Assembly: GCF_023231945.1 (NCBI RefSeq)
Contig: NZ_JAJLJH010000002.1
Location: forward strand, 558,001-622,000
Direction of reading: 5' to 3'
Length of the DNA stretch: 64,000 bases
From: Scleromatobacter humisilvae
GTDB taxonomy: Bacteria > Pseudomonadota > Gammaproteobacteria > Burkholderiales > Burkholderiaceae_C
In this document: one piece after another, positions 1 to 8,053 of the stretch
How positions within the stretch are numbered: the first letter of the stretch is position 1
Layout: each line of letters opens with the position of its first letter
Position numbers and translations under genes: made by a program
Notes under the pieces: generated by a model
Database searches by the model: none
The model's input: the letters and a program-made list of their open reading frames with translations, nothing else
Told to the model about the DNA's origin: nothing

Positions 1-296
1 CCGCCCGCGTGCCGCACGGCCCAGCCGGCCAGCGTGTCGAACAGGCCTTCGCGGCGCGCGAGTTCCGACAGCAGCATCATGCCGGTCAGGAACAGGTAGA
101 CGTCCCAGCCCTCGACGACCGCCTGCAGCGCGGTCGAGATCGAGATGAGGCCGCACAGCAGCAGCGCGAGCGCGCCGACCACGGCCCAGACCGCCTCGGG
201 CCACTTGCCCGGCCTCACGATGACGGCGGCGGTCGCGGCGGCGGCGATGCTCCAGGTGGCGACGTGCGAGACGCCGGCGGCGGGCCAATGGATCAT
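1..296 (-). CDS. ArsB/SLC13-type anion permease, N-terminal part (cut by window edge)
   Basis: The first 98 residues of a membrane protein read leftwards out of the window. Three hydrophobic stretches are visible: one near residues 12-26, one rich in V/A/L near 36-52, and a third containing DVYLFLTGMMLLSELARR. This last pattern, followed by GLFDTLAGWAVRHA, is characteristic of the ArsB/NhaD/SLC13 ion-transporter superfamily, where it lies in an early transmembrane helix. Such proteins export arsenite or move anions or Na+ across the inner membrane. Because most of the protein is missing, the substrate cannot be told; no ars regulator or reductase is visible on this side. The ATG at 294-296 is the first good in-frame start, but a longer N-terminus cannot be excluded. 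Confidence 0.6.
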   Translation of the reverse strand, partial: MIHWPAAGVSHVATWSIAAAATAAVIVRPGKWPEAVWAVVGALALLLCGLISISTALQAVVEGWDVYLFLTGMMLLSELARREGLFDTLAGWAVRHAG

Positions 297-468
297 GCGT
301 TGGAATTCTTCGAGGAGAGGATGACTGTCGCTGCAGAGCAGGCGCCGTGCCCTGCATTGTCCTTGCAAAAACAGCAGTCTTTTCGTGCCCATTTCGTTCG
401 CGTCGCGCCCGCCGGAAGGACTAGCATGCAGGCTTCCCGTTCTTCCGATCAGCCCGCAGCGGACCGCC

Positions 469-1281
469 ATGACGCAAGACACCCGACCCGTGAACCTGGA
501 TTTCGACCTGCCTGCCCAGCCGCAGTCGCTGGTCAAGCTGGCCGCCCTCCTGCGCGAGGACGACATCAACCTCAACGCCGTCAGCGCGCTGATCGAAGCC
601 GACATGTCCTTCGCTGCGGCCGTGATGAAGGCCGTCAACTCGCCGCTGTACGGGCTCAAGGGCCGCGTGCAGAGCGTGCAGCAGGCCGTGACCTACCTGG
701 GCGTGCGCGAGATCTCCGCGATCGCCTACGAGACCGGCCTGCAGGCCGCGTTCCCGCAAGTGCCGCAACTTCTGGCCGTCTGGCAGCGCGCCAGCATCCG
801 CGGCTTGCTGATGGGCCGCCTGGCGCAGGCCTTGTCGATGGAAGCCTGGAGCGCGCACACCGCCGGCCTGTTCGAGGAGTGCGGCAAGGCCGTCCTGTAT
901 CGCCACGCCCCCGAGATCTACGCCCCGATGCTCGCCGCCGCGCGCGACGACATCCACCTGGTCGAGCTGGAGCGCACCGCGTTCGGCTGCGGCCATGACG
1001 ACGTCGGCGCCAACCTGTGCGAGGCCTGGGGCCTGACGCCGGCGGCCGTCGCCAGCGTGCGCCACCACATCAACATCCACACGACGATGCGCCTGCCGCG
1101 CGTCTCGCATCGCTACATCTGCGTGCTGTCCGCCCTCGCCCACACGATCGTCAACGACCCCGCGCAACTCGACGACGTGGCGATGAAGCTCGCGCCGCAG
1201 GCGATGCTCGACCAGACCTCGCTGCTGCGCGGCCTGCACCGCGTCAAGGACAAGATCGACGAGGCGCTGGCGAACGCCTGA
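469..1281 (+). CDS. HDOD domain protein
   Basis: A 270-residue protein whose main part (about residues 10-210) is an HDOD domain, the relative of HD phosphohydrolases found in bacterial signalling proteins. Family features are an early run of alpha helices with LVKLAALLREDDINLNAVS and AVNSPLYGLKGRVQSVQQAVTYLG, the classic 'NSP.yg...i.s...Ai..LG' HDOD signature. The HD metal ligands are not obvious, as is normal for HDOD. There is no attached GGDEF, EAL or kinase domain, so it is a stand-alone HDOD protein, probably a scaffold in a signalling pathway. The ATG at 469 starts the conserved part; the frame stays open upstream but that extension (from 385) has no family resemblance and overlaps likely promoter DNA. 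A clean terminator follows. Confidence 0.85.
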   Translation: MTQDTRPVNLDFDLPAQPQSLVKLAALLREDDINLNAVSALIEADMSFAAAVMKAVNSPLYGLKGRVQSVQQAVTYLGVREISAIAYETGLQAAFPQVPQLLAVWQRASIRGLLMGRLAQALSMEAWSAHTAGLFEECGKAVLYRHAPEIYAPMLAAARDDIHLVELERTAFGCGHDDVGANLCEAWGLTPAAVASVRHHINIHTTMRLPRVSHRYICVLSALAHTIVNDPAQLDDVAMKLAPQAMLDQTSLLRGLHRVKDKIDEALANA

Positions 1282-1301
1282 GGCGGCGACGCATCGATGA
1301 C

Positions 1302-1326
1302 AAGGGCAGCCGAGGCTGCCCTTTTT
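1302..1326 (+). terminator. Rho-independent terminator after the HDOD gene
   Basis: A hairpin with arms AAGGGCAGCC and GGCTGCCCTT and a minimal loop, followed by a T run, begins about 20 bases after the HDOD stop codon. It should end that transcript. Confidence 0.85.
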
Positions 1327-1559
1327 GCTGCTCGTGGCTCGCACGTCCTTCGAATTTGCGCGGCACCGACAAGCGGCCCGCGCGATCGGGTCGAAGGCAC
1401 CGGCGGCATCCGGGCGCACGTCGGGCGATGAACCGGGGATGCCTCCACGACACGCCCGCGAACTCCCTGGCCTGTCCATTGCGATACCCCAATACGTATC
1501 CGCGCTATCGCGCAGCGCCGCGGCGAAGTGCCGCGGCGGATCCAACTGCACCCAGGGAG

Positions 1560-1800
1560 AACAACAGGTCCACGAACCCCGACAACGAGTCCGCCTCCGC
1601 CGAGATCTCCGATGCCGACAAGAGCCCGCGTTCGTCGACCTCGACGCCTTCTCGCAGGGCGTGGCCGCCTTCAGCAAGCCGCGCTCGCTGCGACGCTGGC
1701 GATCTACCAGTCCGTCAAGACCGCCGCCAAGCTCAACGTGCAGGATACCGCGACGATCGCCGGCGACCTGGACGCGTCCGATGCGGCCGAATCACAAAGT
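1560..1800 (+). pseudogene. Frameshifted ORF remnant, unknown family
   Basis: Three consecutive segments look protein-like but lie in three different frames. They read NPDNESASAEISDADKSP (about 1575-1628), then FVDLDAFSQGVAAFSKP (about 1631-1681), then LAATLAIYQSVKTAAKLNVQ continuing into DTATIAGDLDAS (about 1684-1780). Joined, they give a plausible acidic protein of some 75 residues; no single frame carries all three. This suggests a small gene broken by two frameshifts, or two sequencing errors. I do not recognise the family. The rest of 1330-1940 holds no convincing gene on either strand. Confidence 0.3.
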
Positions 1801-1940
1801 GCGCCGCCGGGTGAAGCAACAGACCGGGCCGCCATGCCTACCCGACGGGCGGCAGTCCATCCACCTGGACAGGGCGTCCATCAAACCGGCAGCAGCCCGA
1901 TCCGGCGGAATGGGCGAACTGCAGGCTGGCATGCGGGCGC

Positions 1941-2087
1941 CTACGACCCGTTGATTCTGTTCTGCCTCTGTCTTTCTTCTTCTTGCTCTTGCTTGCCCAA
2001 GTCGCGATGGGACTTGATGGAGAAGAAGACGACCGTGCCCAATACGAGCAACTTGAACGTGATAAAGAATATGGGAACCCAATCCAT
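1941..2087 (-). CDS. Small single-pass membrane protein (48 aa)
   Basis: A 48-codon gene on the minus strand. It starts with MDWVPIFFITFKLLVLGTVV, a single hydrophobic helix of about 20 residues preceded by almost no cytoplasmic tail. The helix is followed by a charged C-terminus rich in E, Q and R (SHRDLGKQEQEEERQRQ). The start codon is preceded by GAGGAAATC, a good ribosome-binding site at the right distance, and the hydrophobic/charged split is what a real small membrane protein shows. Other frames over the same DNA lack such organisation. Function unknown; short inner-membrane proteins of this type with a C-terminal charged tail occur in Burkholderiales and are usually annotated as hypothetical. 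It stands alone between the frameshifted remnant and the MocR gene. Confidence 0.6.
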   Translation of the reverse strand: MDWVPIFFITFKLLVLGTVVFFSIKSHRDLGKQEQEEERQRQNRINGS

Positions 2088-2312
2088 GATTTCCTCGATA
2101 CGCTGCCTCAGCAGCTAAGACAATGGCTCTCGCCGAATTCGATGCGGCATGGGATCACACGACGATCCCCTGGCTTGTAGGCGTTACTGTGCCAAAACAG
2201 TCGCCGGGATCAAAGACTCAGATTCGCCAAAAAAACAGCGGATCAGATGAACGGCATGGGAGATCTGCCAGGAAAGATCCTGCGAAAGTACAGTGGCGAT
2301 CAATCCGCTCCT

Positions 2313-2331
2313 TGTGCATGTCAGTTGCACA
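2313..2331. promoter_or_regulatory. Inverted repeat ahead of the MocR-type gene
   Basis: TGTGCA and TGCACA form a perfect 6-bp inverted repeat with a 7-bp spacer, ending 15 bases before the ATG of the MocR-type regulator. It is a candidate autoregulatory operator or the mark of a leader hairpin; no other support. Confidence 0.3.
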
Positions 2332-2346
2332 CGATGACGAAGCACC

Positions 2347-3759
2347 ATGAAGCGCTATGAAGCCCTGGCACAGGAGATCGCCGAGTCCATTGCCCACGGC
2401 CAGTGGCGGCCGGGCGAGCGTGTGCCTTCGGTGCGGGAGACGAGCCGCAGCCGGGGCGTGAGCCCGTCCACCGTCTTCGAGGCCTACTACCTGCTGGAAG
2501 CGCGTGGTCTGATCGAGGCCCGCCCCCGTTCCGGCTACTTCGTCAGCCCCACGCTGAACTGGCAACAGGAGCCGGAGAGTTCGAGGCCGGTGACGAAAGA
2601 GCGCGCCGTCGAGGTCTCCGAACTGGTCTTCCAGGTGCTGGGCCACGCCAAGAATCGGGCGCTCGTGCCGATGGGTTCGGCCTTCCCCAGTCCCCTGCTG
2701 TTCCCCTTGCCCAAGCTCGCGCTCGCCACGGGCAAGGCGCTGCGTCGGCTGGACCCGTGGCGCACGGTCGAAGACCTTTCGCCCGGCAGCGCCGCGCTGC
2801 GCCACCAGATCGGCCTGCGCTATCTCGGCATGGGCTGCGGCGTGGACACCGAGGAACTGGTCATCACCAACGGCGCGATGGAGGCGCTGAACCTCTGCCT
2901 GGAGAGCGTCACTCAGCCGGGCGACCTGGTGGCCGTCGAGTCGCCGACCTTCTATGCCGCGCTGCAGGCGCTGGAACGCCGCAGCCTGCGCGCCGTCGAG
3001 ATCGCCACCCACCCGCGCACGGGCATCGACGTGGCCGCGCTGGCCGCGGTCATGGAGCGGCATCCGGTCAAGGCATGTTGGCTCATGCCCAACTTTCAGA
3101 ATCCTCTTGGCAGTCTGATGCCGGACGACGCCAAGCAAGCCCTGGTGGAACTGCTCGCCAGGCGCGAGGTGCCGCTGATCGAAGACGACGTCTATGGCGA
3201 GCTGTATTTCGGCGCCCGCAAGCCCCGGCCCGCCAAGGCGTGGGATCGCGCGGGCGGGGTCATGCATTGCAGCTCCTTCTCCAAGACGCTGGCGCCGGGC
3301 TACCGCGTCGGCTGGGTGGCGGCGGGCCGCTACGCTGGCGAGGTCGCGCAGCGCAAGCTGATGAGTTCCCTCGCCGCGCCCTTGCCGTCGCAGGAGGGCT
3401 TGAGCGAATACCTTGAGCATGGCGGTTATGACCGGCACCTGCGGCAGTTGCGGGCGACGCTCGCGCAGCATCGCCATTCGACGCTGCGCGACATTGCGAA
3501 GCACTTTCCGCCCGGCACGCGGGCCACGCGGCCGGAAGGCGGCTACTTCATCTGGGTAGAACTGCCCCCTCGGATCGACGCGCTGGAACTCCACCGGCTG
3601 GCCCTTTCGCAGGGCATCAGCCTGGCGCCGGGCCACCTGTTCTCGGCCGACCATCGCTTCAAACACCACGTGCGGATCAACTTCGGGCATCCCGACCACA
3701 AGAACTTCCACGCGGCGCTCAAGACGGTGGGAACCATTGCTCGGGCACTGGCGGCCTGA
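2347..3759 (+). CDS. MocR-type regulator (GntR winged helix fused to aminotransferase fold), YdcR-like
   Basis: A 470-residue fusion. Residues about 1-70 are a GntR-type winged helix-turn-helix (RPGERVPSVRETSRSRGVSP, then STVFEAYYLLEARGLI), the DNA-binding part. Residues about 110-465 are a fold-type I aminotransferase domain, with VEDLSPGSAALR, ITNGAMEALNLCLE, MPNFQNPLGSLM and the pyridoxal-phosphate lysine in CSSFSKTLAPGYRVGW (Lys about 313). Length and domain order match the MocR/PdxR family, and the short linker and motifs resemble E. coli YdcR (468 aa). Such proteins sense an amino acid or vitamin B6 derivative through the aminotransferase domain and control a neighbouring gene. No obvious target lies next to it, so the ligand is unknown. 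It appears to be a single-gene unit. Confidence 0.88.
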   Translation: MKRYEALAQEIAESIAHGQWRPGERVPSVRETSRSRGVSPSTVFEAYYLLEARGLIEARPRSGYFVSPTLNWQQEPESSRPVTKERAVEVSELVFQVLGHAKNRALVPMGSAFPSPLLFPLPKLALATGKALRRLDPWRTVEDLSPGSAALRHQIGLRYLGMGCGVDTEELVITNGAMEALNLCLESVTQPGDLVAVESPTFYAALQALERRSLRAVEIATHPRTGIDVAALAAVMERHPVKACWLMPNFQNPLGSLMPDDAKQALVELLARREVPLIEDDVYGELYFGARKPRPAKAWDRAGGVMHCSSFSKTLAPGYRVGWVAAGRYAGEVAQRKLMSSLAAPLPSQEGLSEYLEHGGYDRHLRQLRATLAQHRHSTLRDIAKHFPPGTRATRPEGGYFIWVELPPRIDALELHRLALSQGISLAPGHLFSADHRFKHHVRINFGHPDHKNFHAALKTVGTIARALAA

Positions 3760-3780
3760 TGCGGACCGCCCGATGACGCC

Positions 3781-4053
3781 ATGCACCGAGGTCAGACGCT
3801 GATCCGCCGAGGCGGCCGCTCCAGAGATTGCCCGATCGTTCAATACGCATCAAGCGATGACATTCATCGAACCCTTTCCGAGCACGAAACGCATTGTTCC
3901 GATTCGGTGGCCAACAGCGCATTGCCGGTGCATGTGCCTGTCAAGGACCTGGAAACACGGCCTGACATTGCAGAAGCGATGGATCGCGTGCGCGGCCGTC
4001 ATGCGCAATTCTGGTGGCTTAAAATCCGGCCGGCGAAGGGAGGACTGGCATGA
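3781..4053 (+). CDS. Possible small ORF coupled to the next membrane protein
   Basis: An open frame of up to 90 codons whose TGA stop overlaps the ATG of the following small membrane protein (ATGA), an arrangement typical of translational coupling. Only the last 40 or so residues (VKDLETRPDIAEAMDRVRG, ending WWLKIRPAKGGLA) look protein-like; the first half, rich in H, R, S and C, does not. No ribosome-binding site precedes the ATG at 3781 convincingly and the family is unknown. It could be chance, given the GC content. Confidence 0.28.
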   Translation: MHRGQTLIRRGGRSRDCPIVQYASSDDIHRTLSEHETHCSDSVANSALPVHVPVKDLETRPDIAEAMDRVRGRHAQFWWLKIRPAKGGLA

Positions 4054-4172
4054 CCCAGCAAATCGCGATAGTTGCCAGTGTTGTCGGCTTTCTGATCTGC
4101 ATCGCCGCAGCGTTGATCCTGGCCCTCGGCTCAAAATCCAGGAAGCCTGGCTCGAAAGAGCCGGACGCCTGA
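4050..4172 (+). CDS. Small single-pass membrane protein (40 aa)
   Basis: A 40-codon gene with an excellent ribosome-binding site (GAAGGGAGGA seven bases before the ATG). The product is MTQQ, a roughly 24-residue helix (IAIVASVVGFLICIAAALIL), then a short basic tail (GSKSRKPGSKEPDA). Positive charges after the helix predict an N-out, C-in inner-membrane protein by the positive-inside rule. It is too short for any recognisable family. It sits 200 bases before truD on the same strand and may share its promoter. Confidence 0.6.
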   Translation: MTQQIAIVASVVGFLICIAAALILALGSKSRKPGSKEPDA

Positions 4173-4369
4173 TGGCTGACGTCCCCGACGACGCAGACCA
4201 TCGGTCGGCTTCCCAGCGTTGTTCCGACTTGTAGAAACTGGCCATCGGCGGTGGTCGCGAACGGCCGCTTCGGAGCAACCGAGCGCACGGCCAAGATCGT
4301 CGATGACATCCGCCCTGGTCGGCCAAAGACAGCCTGTTCCCATTTGCCGCTGGTGCAGCCGGCCCCCTC

Positions 4370-5383
4370 ATGACCGACGCTCGATACACGACCTTGCCGC
4401 AGTGGCCCAACGCCTATCCGGCCAGCGGCGCCAGCGCCACGCTGAAACTCGTCAACGAGGATTTCATCGTGACCGAACTGCCGCTGCAGCTGCCCTCCGG
4501 TGAGGGCGAACACGTCTGGCTGGACATCGAAAAGAACGGTGCCAACACGGCCTTCGTCGCCCAGCAGCTGGCCGGGGCCGCTGGCGTCGAGGCCAGGGAC
4601 GTCGGCTACGCCGGACTCAAGGATCGCTACGCCGTCACCCGGCAGTGGTTCAGCATCCATCTGCCGAAGGGCGAGACGCCGGACCTGACCCAGCTACGAC
4701 ACCCGGAATTCGCCGTGCTGAGTCAGAGCCGCCACCTGAAAAAGCTGCGCCCCGGCGACCTGCAGGGCAACCGGTTCCGCATCGTGCTGCGCGACGTGAT
4801 CGGCGACCGAGGCGCCATCGAGGCCAATCTGAAAGCCGTTGCCTCACATGGCGTGCCCAACTATTTCGGCGCACAGCGTTTCGGCCACGACGGCGGCAAC
4901 GTCGAGCAGGGCCGGGCCATGCTGGCGCGCGAAATCCGCGTGCGCAACCCGAAGAAGAAAGGCATCTACCTGTCGGCGGCGCGCTCCTTCGTTTTCAATG
5001 AACTGCTGGCGCTGCGAATTCTTCAGGGACTCTGGGGCAAGACGCTGCCCGGTGACGTGCTGGACGAGGCGGGACGGCCCACGGGCCCCCTCTGGGGACG
5101 GGGCCGCGTGATCACCACCGATCAAGCGCAGGCTCTGGAAAACGGCGTGGCTGAACGTCACGCGACCTTGTGCGAGGGCCTGGAGCACGCCGGCCTGAAT
5201 CAGGAGCGACGCGCCCTGGTGGCGAGCCCGGTGGCAATGTCATGGGAATGGCCGCACGACGATCAACTGGTGCTCGCGTTCTCGCTGCCTGCCGGGAACT
5301 ACGCCACTTCTCTTGTGAACGAAATCCTCCTCGCCACCGAACCTGAGCGGCACGAGGAGAACGAACCTGCGGCGATCGAATAG
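4370..5383 (+). CDS. truD: tRNA pseudouridine(13) synthase TruD
   Basis: This cytoplasmic enzyme isomerises uridine 13 of tRNA-Glu to pseudouridine. The 337-residue protein has the TruD signature YAGLKDRYAVTRQW, with the catalytic aspartate in GLKD (Asp 85). It also has the N-terminal motif NEDFIVTE (residues 29-36), GVPNYFGAQRFG near 162-173 and RSFVFNELLALR near 205-216, all in family order. Length fits the family (E. coli 349). In many proteobacteria truD sits beside ispF or surE, but not here; its upstream neighbour is the small membrane protein at 4050. The ATG at 4370 starts six codons before the conserved part and no better start is seen. Confidence 0.93.
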   Translation: MTDARYTTLPQWPNAYPASGASATLKLVNEDFIVTELPLQLPSGEGEHVWLDIEKNGANTAFVAQQLAGAAGVEARDVGYAGLKDRYAVTRQWFSIHLPKGETPDLTQLRHPEFAVLSQSRHLKKLRPGDLQGNRFRIVLRDVIGDRGAIEANLKAVASHGVPNYFGAQRFGHDGGNVEQGRAMLAREIRVRNPKKKGIYLSAARSFVFNELLALRILQGLWGKTLPGDVLDEAGRPTGPLWGRGRVITTDQAQALENGVAERHATLCEGLEHAGLNQERRALVASPVAMSWEWPHDDQLVLAFSLPAGNYATSLVNEILLATEPERHEENEPAAIE

Positions 5384-5558
5384 GGGTGTCCTCACCCCGG
5401 GTCAAGGGATGTGGACCGTGTTCCGGGCCCAGCACCCGTTCGCCGACGTCGACCGGCAGGTACGCTTCACAGGGCGGCCGGCCGCGCAGTGCGGGCAGGA
5501 GCAGCCCTTCGCGAACGACCCCTTCGGGCCGTCGAGCGATCGGCCGAAAACGCCGGCA

Positions 5559-7307
5559 TCAGGCCGCCTGCGCTCTGATCCAGTCGTTCACGACCCCTTC
5601 CAGCACCTTGAGCGGCACGTTGCCCGTCAGCAGCACGATGTCGTGAAACTTCCTGATGTCGAACTTGTCGCCCAGGGCGACCCTGGCCTTGTCGCGCAGC
5701 GACTCGATCGTGAGCCGCCCGATCATGTAGCTGCAAGCCTGGCCGGGCCAGACCACGTAGCGATCGACTTCGGTCGGGGAGATGCCGTAGTCGATGGCTT
5801 GCTGGCGCGTCCACTTCATCGAATGCAGGCCGGTGTCCACCACCAGGCGGCGGGCGCGGAACAGGGCGTCGCTGAGCTGGCCGAGGCGGCCCGCCGGATC
5901 CCCGTCGTACCAGCCGTTCTCGGCCGCCAGCTGTTCGGCATACAGCGCCCAGCCTTCGGTGAAGGCCGAGCCCGAGCTGAAAACCCGGCTGCGGCGGTAT
6001 GGAGGCAGTTCGTGCGTCTCCTGCTGAATGGCGATCTGGAAGTGATGGCCGGGCACGGCCTCGTGGTACACCAAGGTGCGCATTTCGGAAATCGCGAAGG
6101 TCGGGCCGGGCAATGGTGCCCAGAAGATGCCCGGGCGCGAACCATCGGGCGCCGGGAGGGTGTAGTGCGCGGCCGCCGTCGCTTCGGTAAGTGGAGGCTC
6201 GCGGCGCACTTCCACCGCCGCCGTGGGCTGGACATCGAAGACGAGCTTGGCGCGCACCTCGGCGTCGCGCAGGATGCTGGTGTAACGGGCCAGCAACTCA
6301 GGGCGCGGGTCGGCAGCCTTGGGTTGACGGTCGGCGTCCATTCGCGCGTAGCGGTCCTTGACGCTGCCCTCGACGTAGCCGAGCTGCTTCAGCAGGCCGT
6401 CCATCTCTCCCTCGATGCGAGTCACTTGCGCGAGACCGATGGCATGGATCTCGGCCGGCGTGTCGTCGGTCGTGGTCATCCGGCGAAGCTGCGCGGCGTA
6501 GTACTTGTCGCCTCCCTTGAGGCGCCAGACACCGGCGTCGTCGTTGGTGCGCGGAAGCTGCTCCTGCATCAGCGCGAGGCCGCGTCTCCAGGCCGGCAAC
6601 ACCGAATCGGCCACGATCTTCTCGGCCTTGGCACGGGCAGCTTCGCGCTTCTCCGCGCTCAGGCCTTCGATGTGCGCCATGCGATCGTCCATGGCGGTGA
6701 CGAGCACGTTCCGAGCCGCGGCAGGAGCCAGGAAGTATTCGAACTGGGAGATCGTCTTGGTCGTGATGAAGCGCGGCATCAGCACGCCCTGCGCCTCGGC
6801 GCCGCGGGCGCGCGCGACGCCCTGGTCCATCAGTTCGGCCAGGCCGGCGAGGCGTTCCAGGTAGCTCTGCACGTCGCGCGCGTTGCGCAGCGGCTGCTGC
6901 TGGGTCATGAAGTTGACCAGCTCCACCTGCAGGCCGCCCATCTGGTTGAAAACGAAGTCGTCGTCGAGATAGTCGGCTGTCGCGATGTCCTGCTCCAGCG
7001 ACCAACCGATCACGCCCGCCGACACTTTCTGAACCGGCGTCAGCGCCTTCGGGTCGAAGCCGTGCAACTCCTCCAGTTCCTTGCGTTCGCGCGCCACGTT
7101 CGCCAGGATCGCGATCTTGGTGATGGGCGCGAATCGCCCGTCCAGCGCGGCCTGCTCCTCGCCGTTGAAATACTGGAACACCGTGGCCAGGACCGGATTG
7201 GCGCGCATTCGCTGCGCGGCCACGCCTTCGGCCCACGCATCGAAGCCGGGCGCGGCCCAGGCGGGCGAAGATAGGACGGCGACGACGATGGACAGTGCGA
7301 TTTTCAT
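5559..7307 (-). CDS. DUF885 family exported peptidase-like protein
   Basis: A 582-residue protein that starts with a signal peptide (MKIALSIVVAVLSSPAWA, cleavage after AWA), so it should act in the envelope. The rest is the DUF885 domain. Its hallmark is the zinc-type motif YHEAVPGHHFQ near residue 413, an HExxxGHH arrangement resembling metallopeptidases, followed about 30 residues later by EGWALYAEQLA, where the Glu would be the third ligand. DUF885 proteins are thought to be metal-dependent carboxypeptidase-like enzymes, often found as lipoproteins or secreted proteins; the natural substrate is not known. The first 170 residues carry helices typical of the family. AGGTAA precedes the ATG as a weak ribosome-binding site. 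It is a single gene, convergent with truD. Confidence 0.85.
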   Translation of the reverse strand: MKIALSIVVAVLSSPAWAAPGFDAWAEGVAAQRMRANPVLATVFQYFNGEEQAALDGRFAPITKIAILANVARERKELEELHGFDPKALTPVQKVSAGVIGWSLEQDIATADYLDDDFVFNQMGGLQVELVNFMTQQQPLRNARDVQSYLERLAGLAELMDQGVARARGAEAQGVLMPRFITTKTISQFEYFLAPAAARNVLVTAMDDRMAHIEGLSAEKREAARAKAEKIVADSVLPAWRRGLALMQEQLPRTNDDAGVWRLKGGDKYYAAQLRRMTTTDDTPAEIHAIGLAQVTRIEGEMDGLLKQLGYVEGSVKDRYARMDADRQPKAADPRPELLARYTSILRDAEVRAKLVFDVQPTAAVEVRREPPLTEATAAAHYTLPAPDGSRPGIFWAPLPGPTFAISEMRTLVYHEAVPGHHFQIAIQQETHELPPYRRSRVFSSGSAFTEGWALYAEQLAAENGWYDGDPAGRLGQLSDALFRARRLVVDTGLHSMKWTRQQAIDYGISPTEVDRYVVWPGQACSYMIGRLTIESLRDKARVALGDKFDIRKFHDIVLLTGNVPLKVLEGVVNDWIRAQAA

Positions 7308-7318
7308 GGTGTGCTTAC

Positions 7319-7389
7319 CTGGGGGTGGACCGTGCTGGGAGCTGCCTCGTTGCCAAGATGAAGCCCCTGGAAATCTCCGGCACCCCCAG
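7319..7389. promoter_or_regulatory. 9-bp inverted repeat upstream of the DUF885 gene
   Basis: CTGGGGGTG (7319-7327) and CACCCCCAG (7381-7389) are exact reverse complements 53 bp apart, just upstream of the DUF885 start. They could be a paired operator or relics of the mobile element whose remains follow. No promoter elements were recognised with confidence. Confidence 0.25.
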
Positions 7390-7523
7390 AAGCTGGCTTC
7401 GCGACACGACATTCTGCGTCGAACGAGTCGCGATGGAGGCGCTCATGCAACAGCGCAGTTGGCACCCGTCCGGATCGTGCTGGCGCAGCCGTCGCGGACG
7501 CAACGACCGATGCCGGCCAGCAA

Positions 7524-7670
7524 TTCCGCGACGATTGCCTGTCGCTCGAACGGTTCCCCGGTCACGCCGCGACGCCGCCGTCGTCATCGAGGCTTGGCGA
7601 GGTCACGACAACGCCGTCCGTCCTCATGGCAGCTTGAACTGCTTGACCACCCCGCACGAGTTCAAGCAGT
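7524..7670 (+). pseudogene. C-terminal remnant of an IS3-family (IS407-like) transposase OrfB
   Basis: Two protein fragments in neighbouring frames match the end of an IS3-family OrfB transposase. The first is FRDDCLSLERF (7524-7556), equivalent to the usual FRDECL..EWF. After a frameshift comes VVIEAWRGHDNAVRPHGSL, then NCLTTPHEFKQS (7580-7670), equivalent to the usual IEAWR.HYN.VRPHSSL.YLTP.EF. The catalytic region upstream is missing and no terminal repeats were found, so this is dead DNA left by an old insertion. Its end overlaps the last codons of the HxlR gene, suggesting that insertion or excision shaped that gene's 3' end. Confidence 0.75.
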
Positions 7671-8048
7671 CTTGCTGCTCTTGCGGGCACGGCTCCGCTT
7701 TGGCTGCGCGGGTTGACCTCCGCAACTTTCCGCGGCGCCCGCCCAACTTGAGGCCCATGCAGACAACGGCTGCATCGCTACACACAAGCTGCGCCCGTTT
7801 GTCGTCAGGTGATAGCCGTCCTGTGCATGGTCCACGAGACCGGATGCGCGCAGTTCGGTCAAGCGTGTGTTCAGCAAGCTGGGGTTCGTGCCACATGCCT
7901 CCTGCAGCGCGCGAAAGGTCAGTGGTTCGCCGCGCAATTCCCAAAGAACACGCAACGCGCCGCGGCGCCCAAGCAGATCCAGCACGACCATGATCGGCCG
8001 GCCAGTCTTGGATCCTCTGACATTCGTTCCTACCTTGGGGATGCCCAT
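7662..8048 (-). CDS. HxlR-family winged-helix transcriptional regulator
   Basis: A 128-residue DNA-binding protein. Residues about 20-90 form the HxlR winged helix: LGRRGALRVLWELRGEPLTF, RALQEACGTNPSLLNTRLTE, then LRASGLVDHAQDGYHLTTNG. The pattern matches the family's 'R..eL.......s...L..rL.eL...Glv.....Y.LT..G'. A Cys in the recognition region (EACGTN) could be redox sensitive, as in some HxlR proteins, but this is inference. The basic C-terminal tail (PKRSRARKSS) runs into old transposase DNA and may not be ancestral. It is transcribed away from the carboxymuconolactone-decarboxylase-like gene with a perfect 12-bp inverted repeat between them, the classical arrangement of an HxlR repressor and its target. 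Confidence 0.85.
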   Translation of the reverse strand: MGIPKVGTNVRGSKTGRPIMVVLDLLGRRGALRVLWELRGEPLTFRALQEACGTNPSLLNTRLTELRASGLVDHAQDGYHLTTNGRSLCVAMQPLSAWASSWAGAAESCGGQPAQPKRSRARKSSKTA

Positions 8049-8053
8049 GCTTT

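Noticed and set aside
9..998. Plus-strand open frame across the permease and HDOD genes
   Set aside because: It overlaps two genes with recognisable domains, shows an R/A/H/P-rich composition typical of the complementary frame of GC-rich coding DNA, and contains no domain.
421..1677. Long minus-strand open frame over the HDOD gene
   Set aside because: Antisense shadow; repetitive R/A/H/V/Q composition and no ribosome-binding site.
4019..4660. Minus-strand 213-codon open frame upstream of and into truD
   Set aside because: Overlaps the start of truD and the small membrane gene; no domain recognised.
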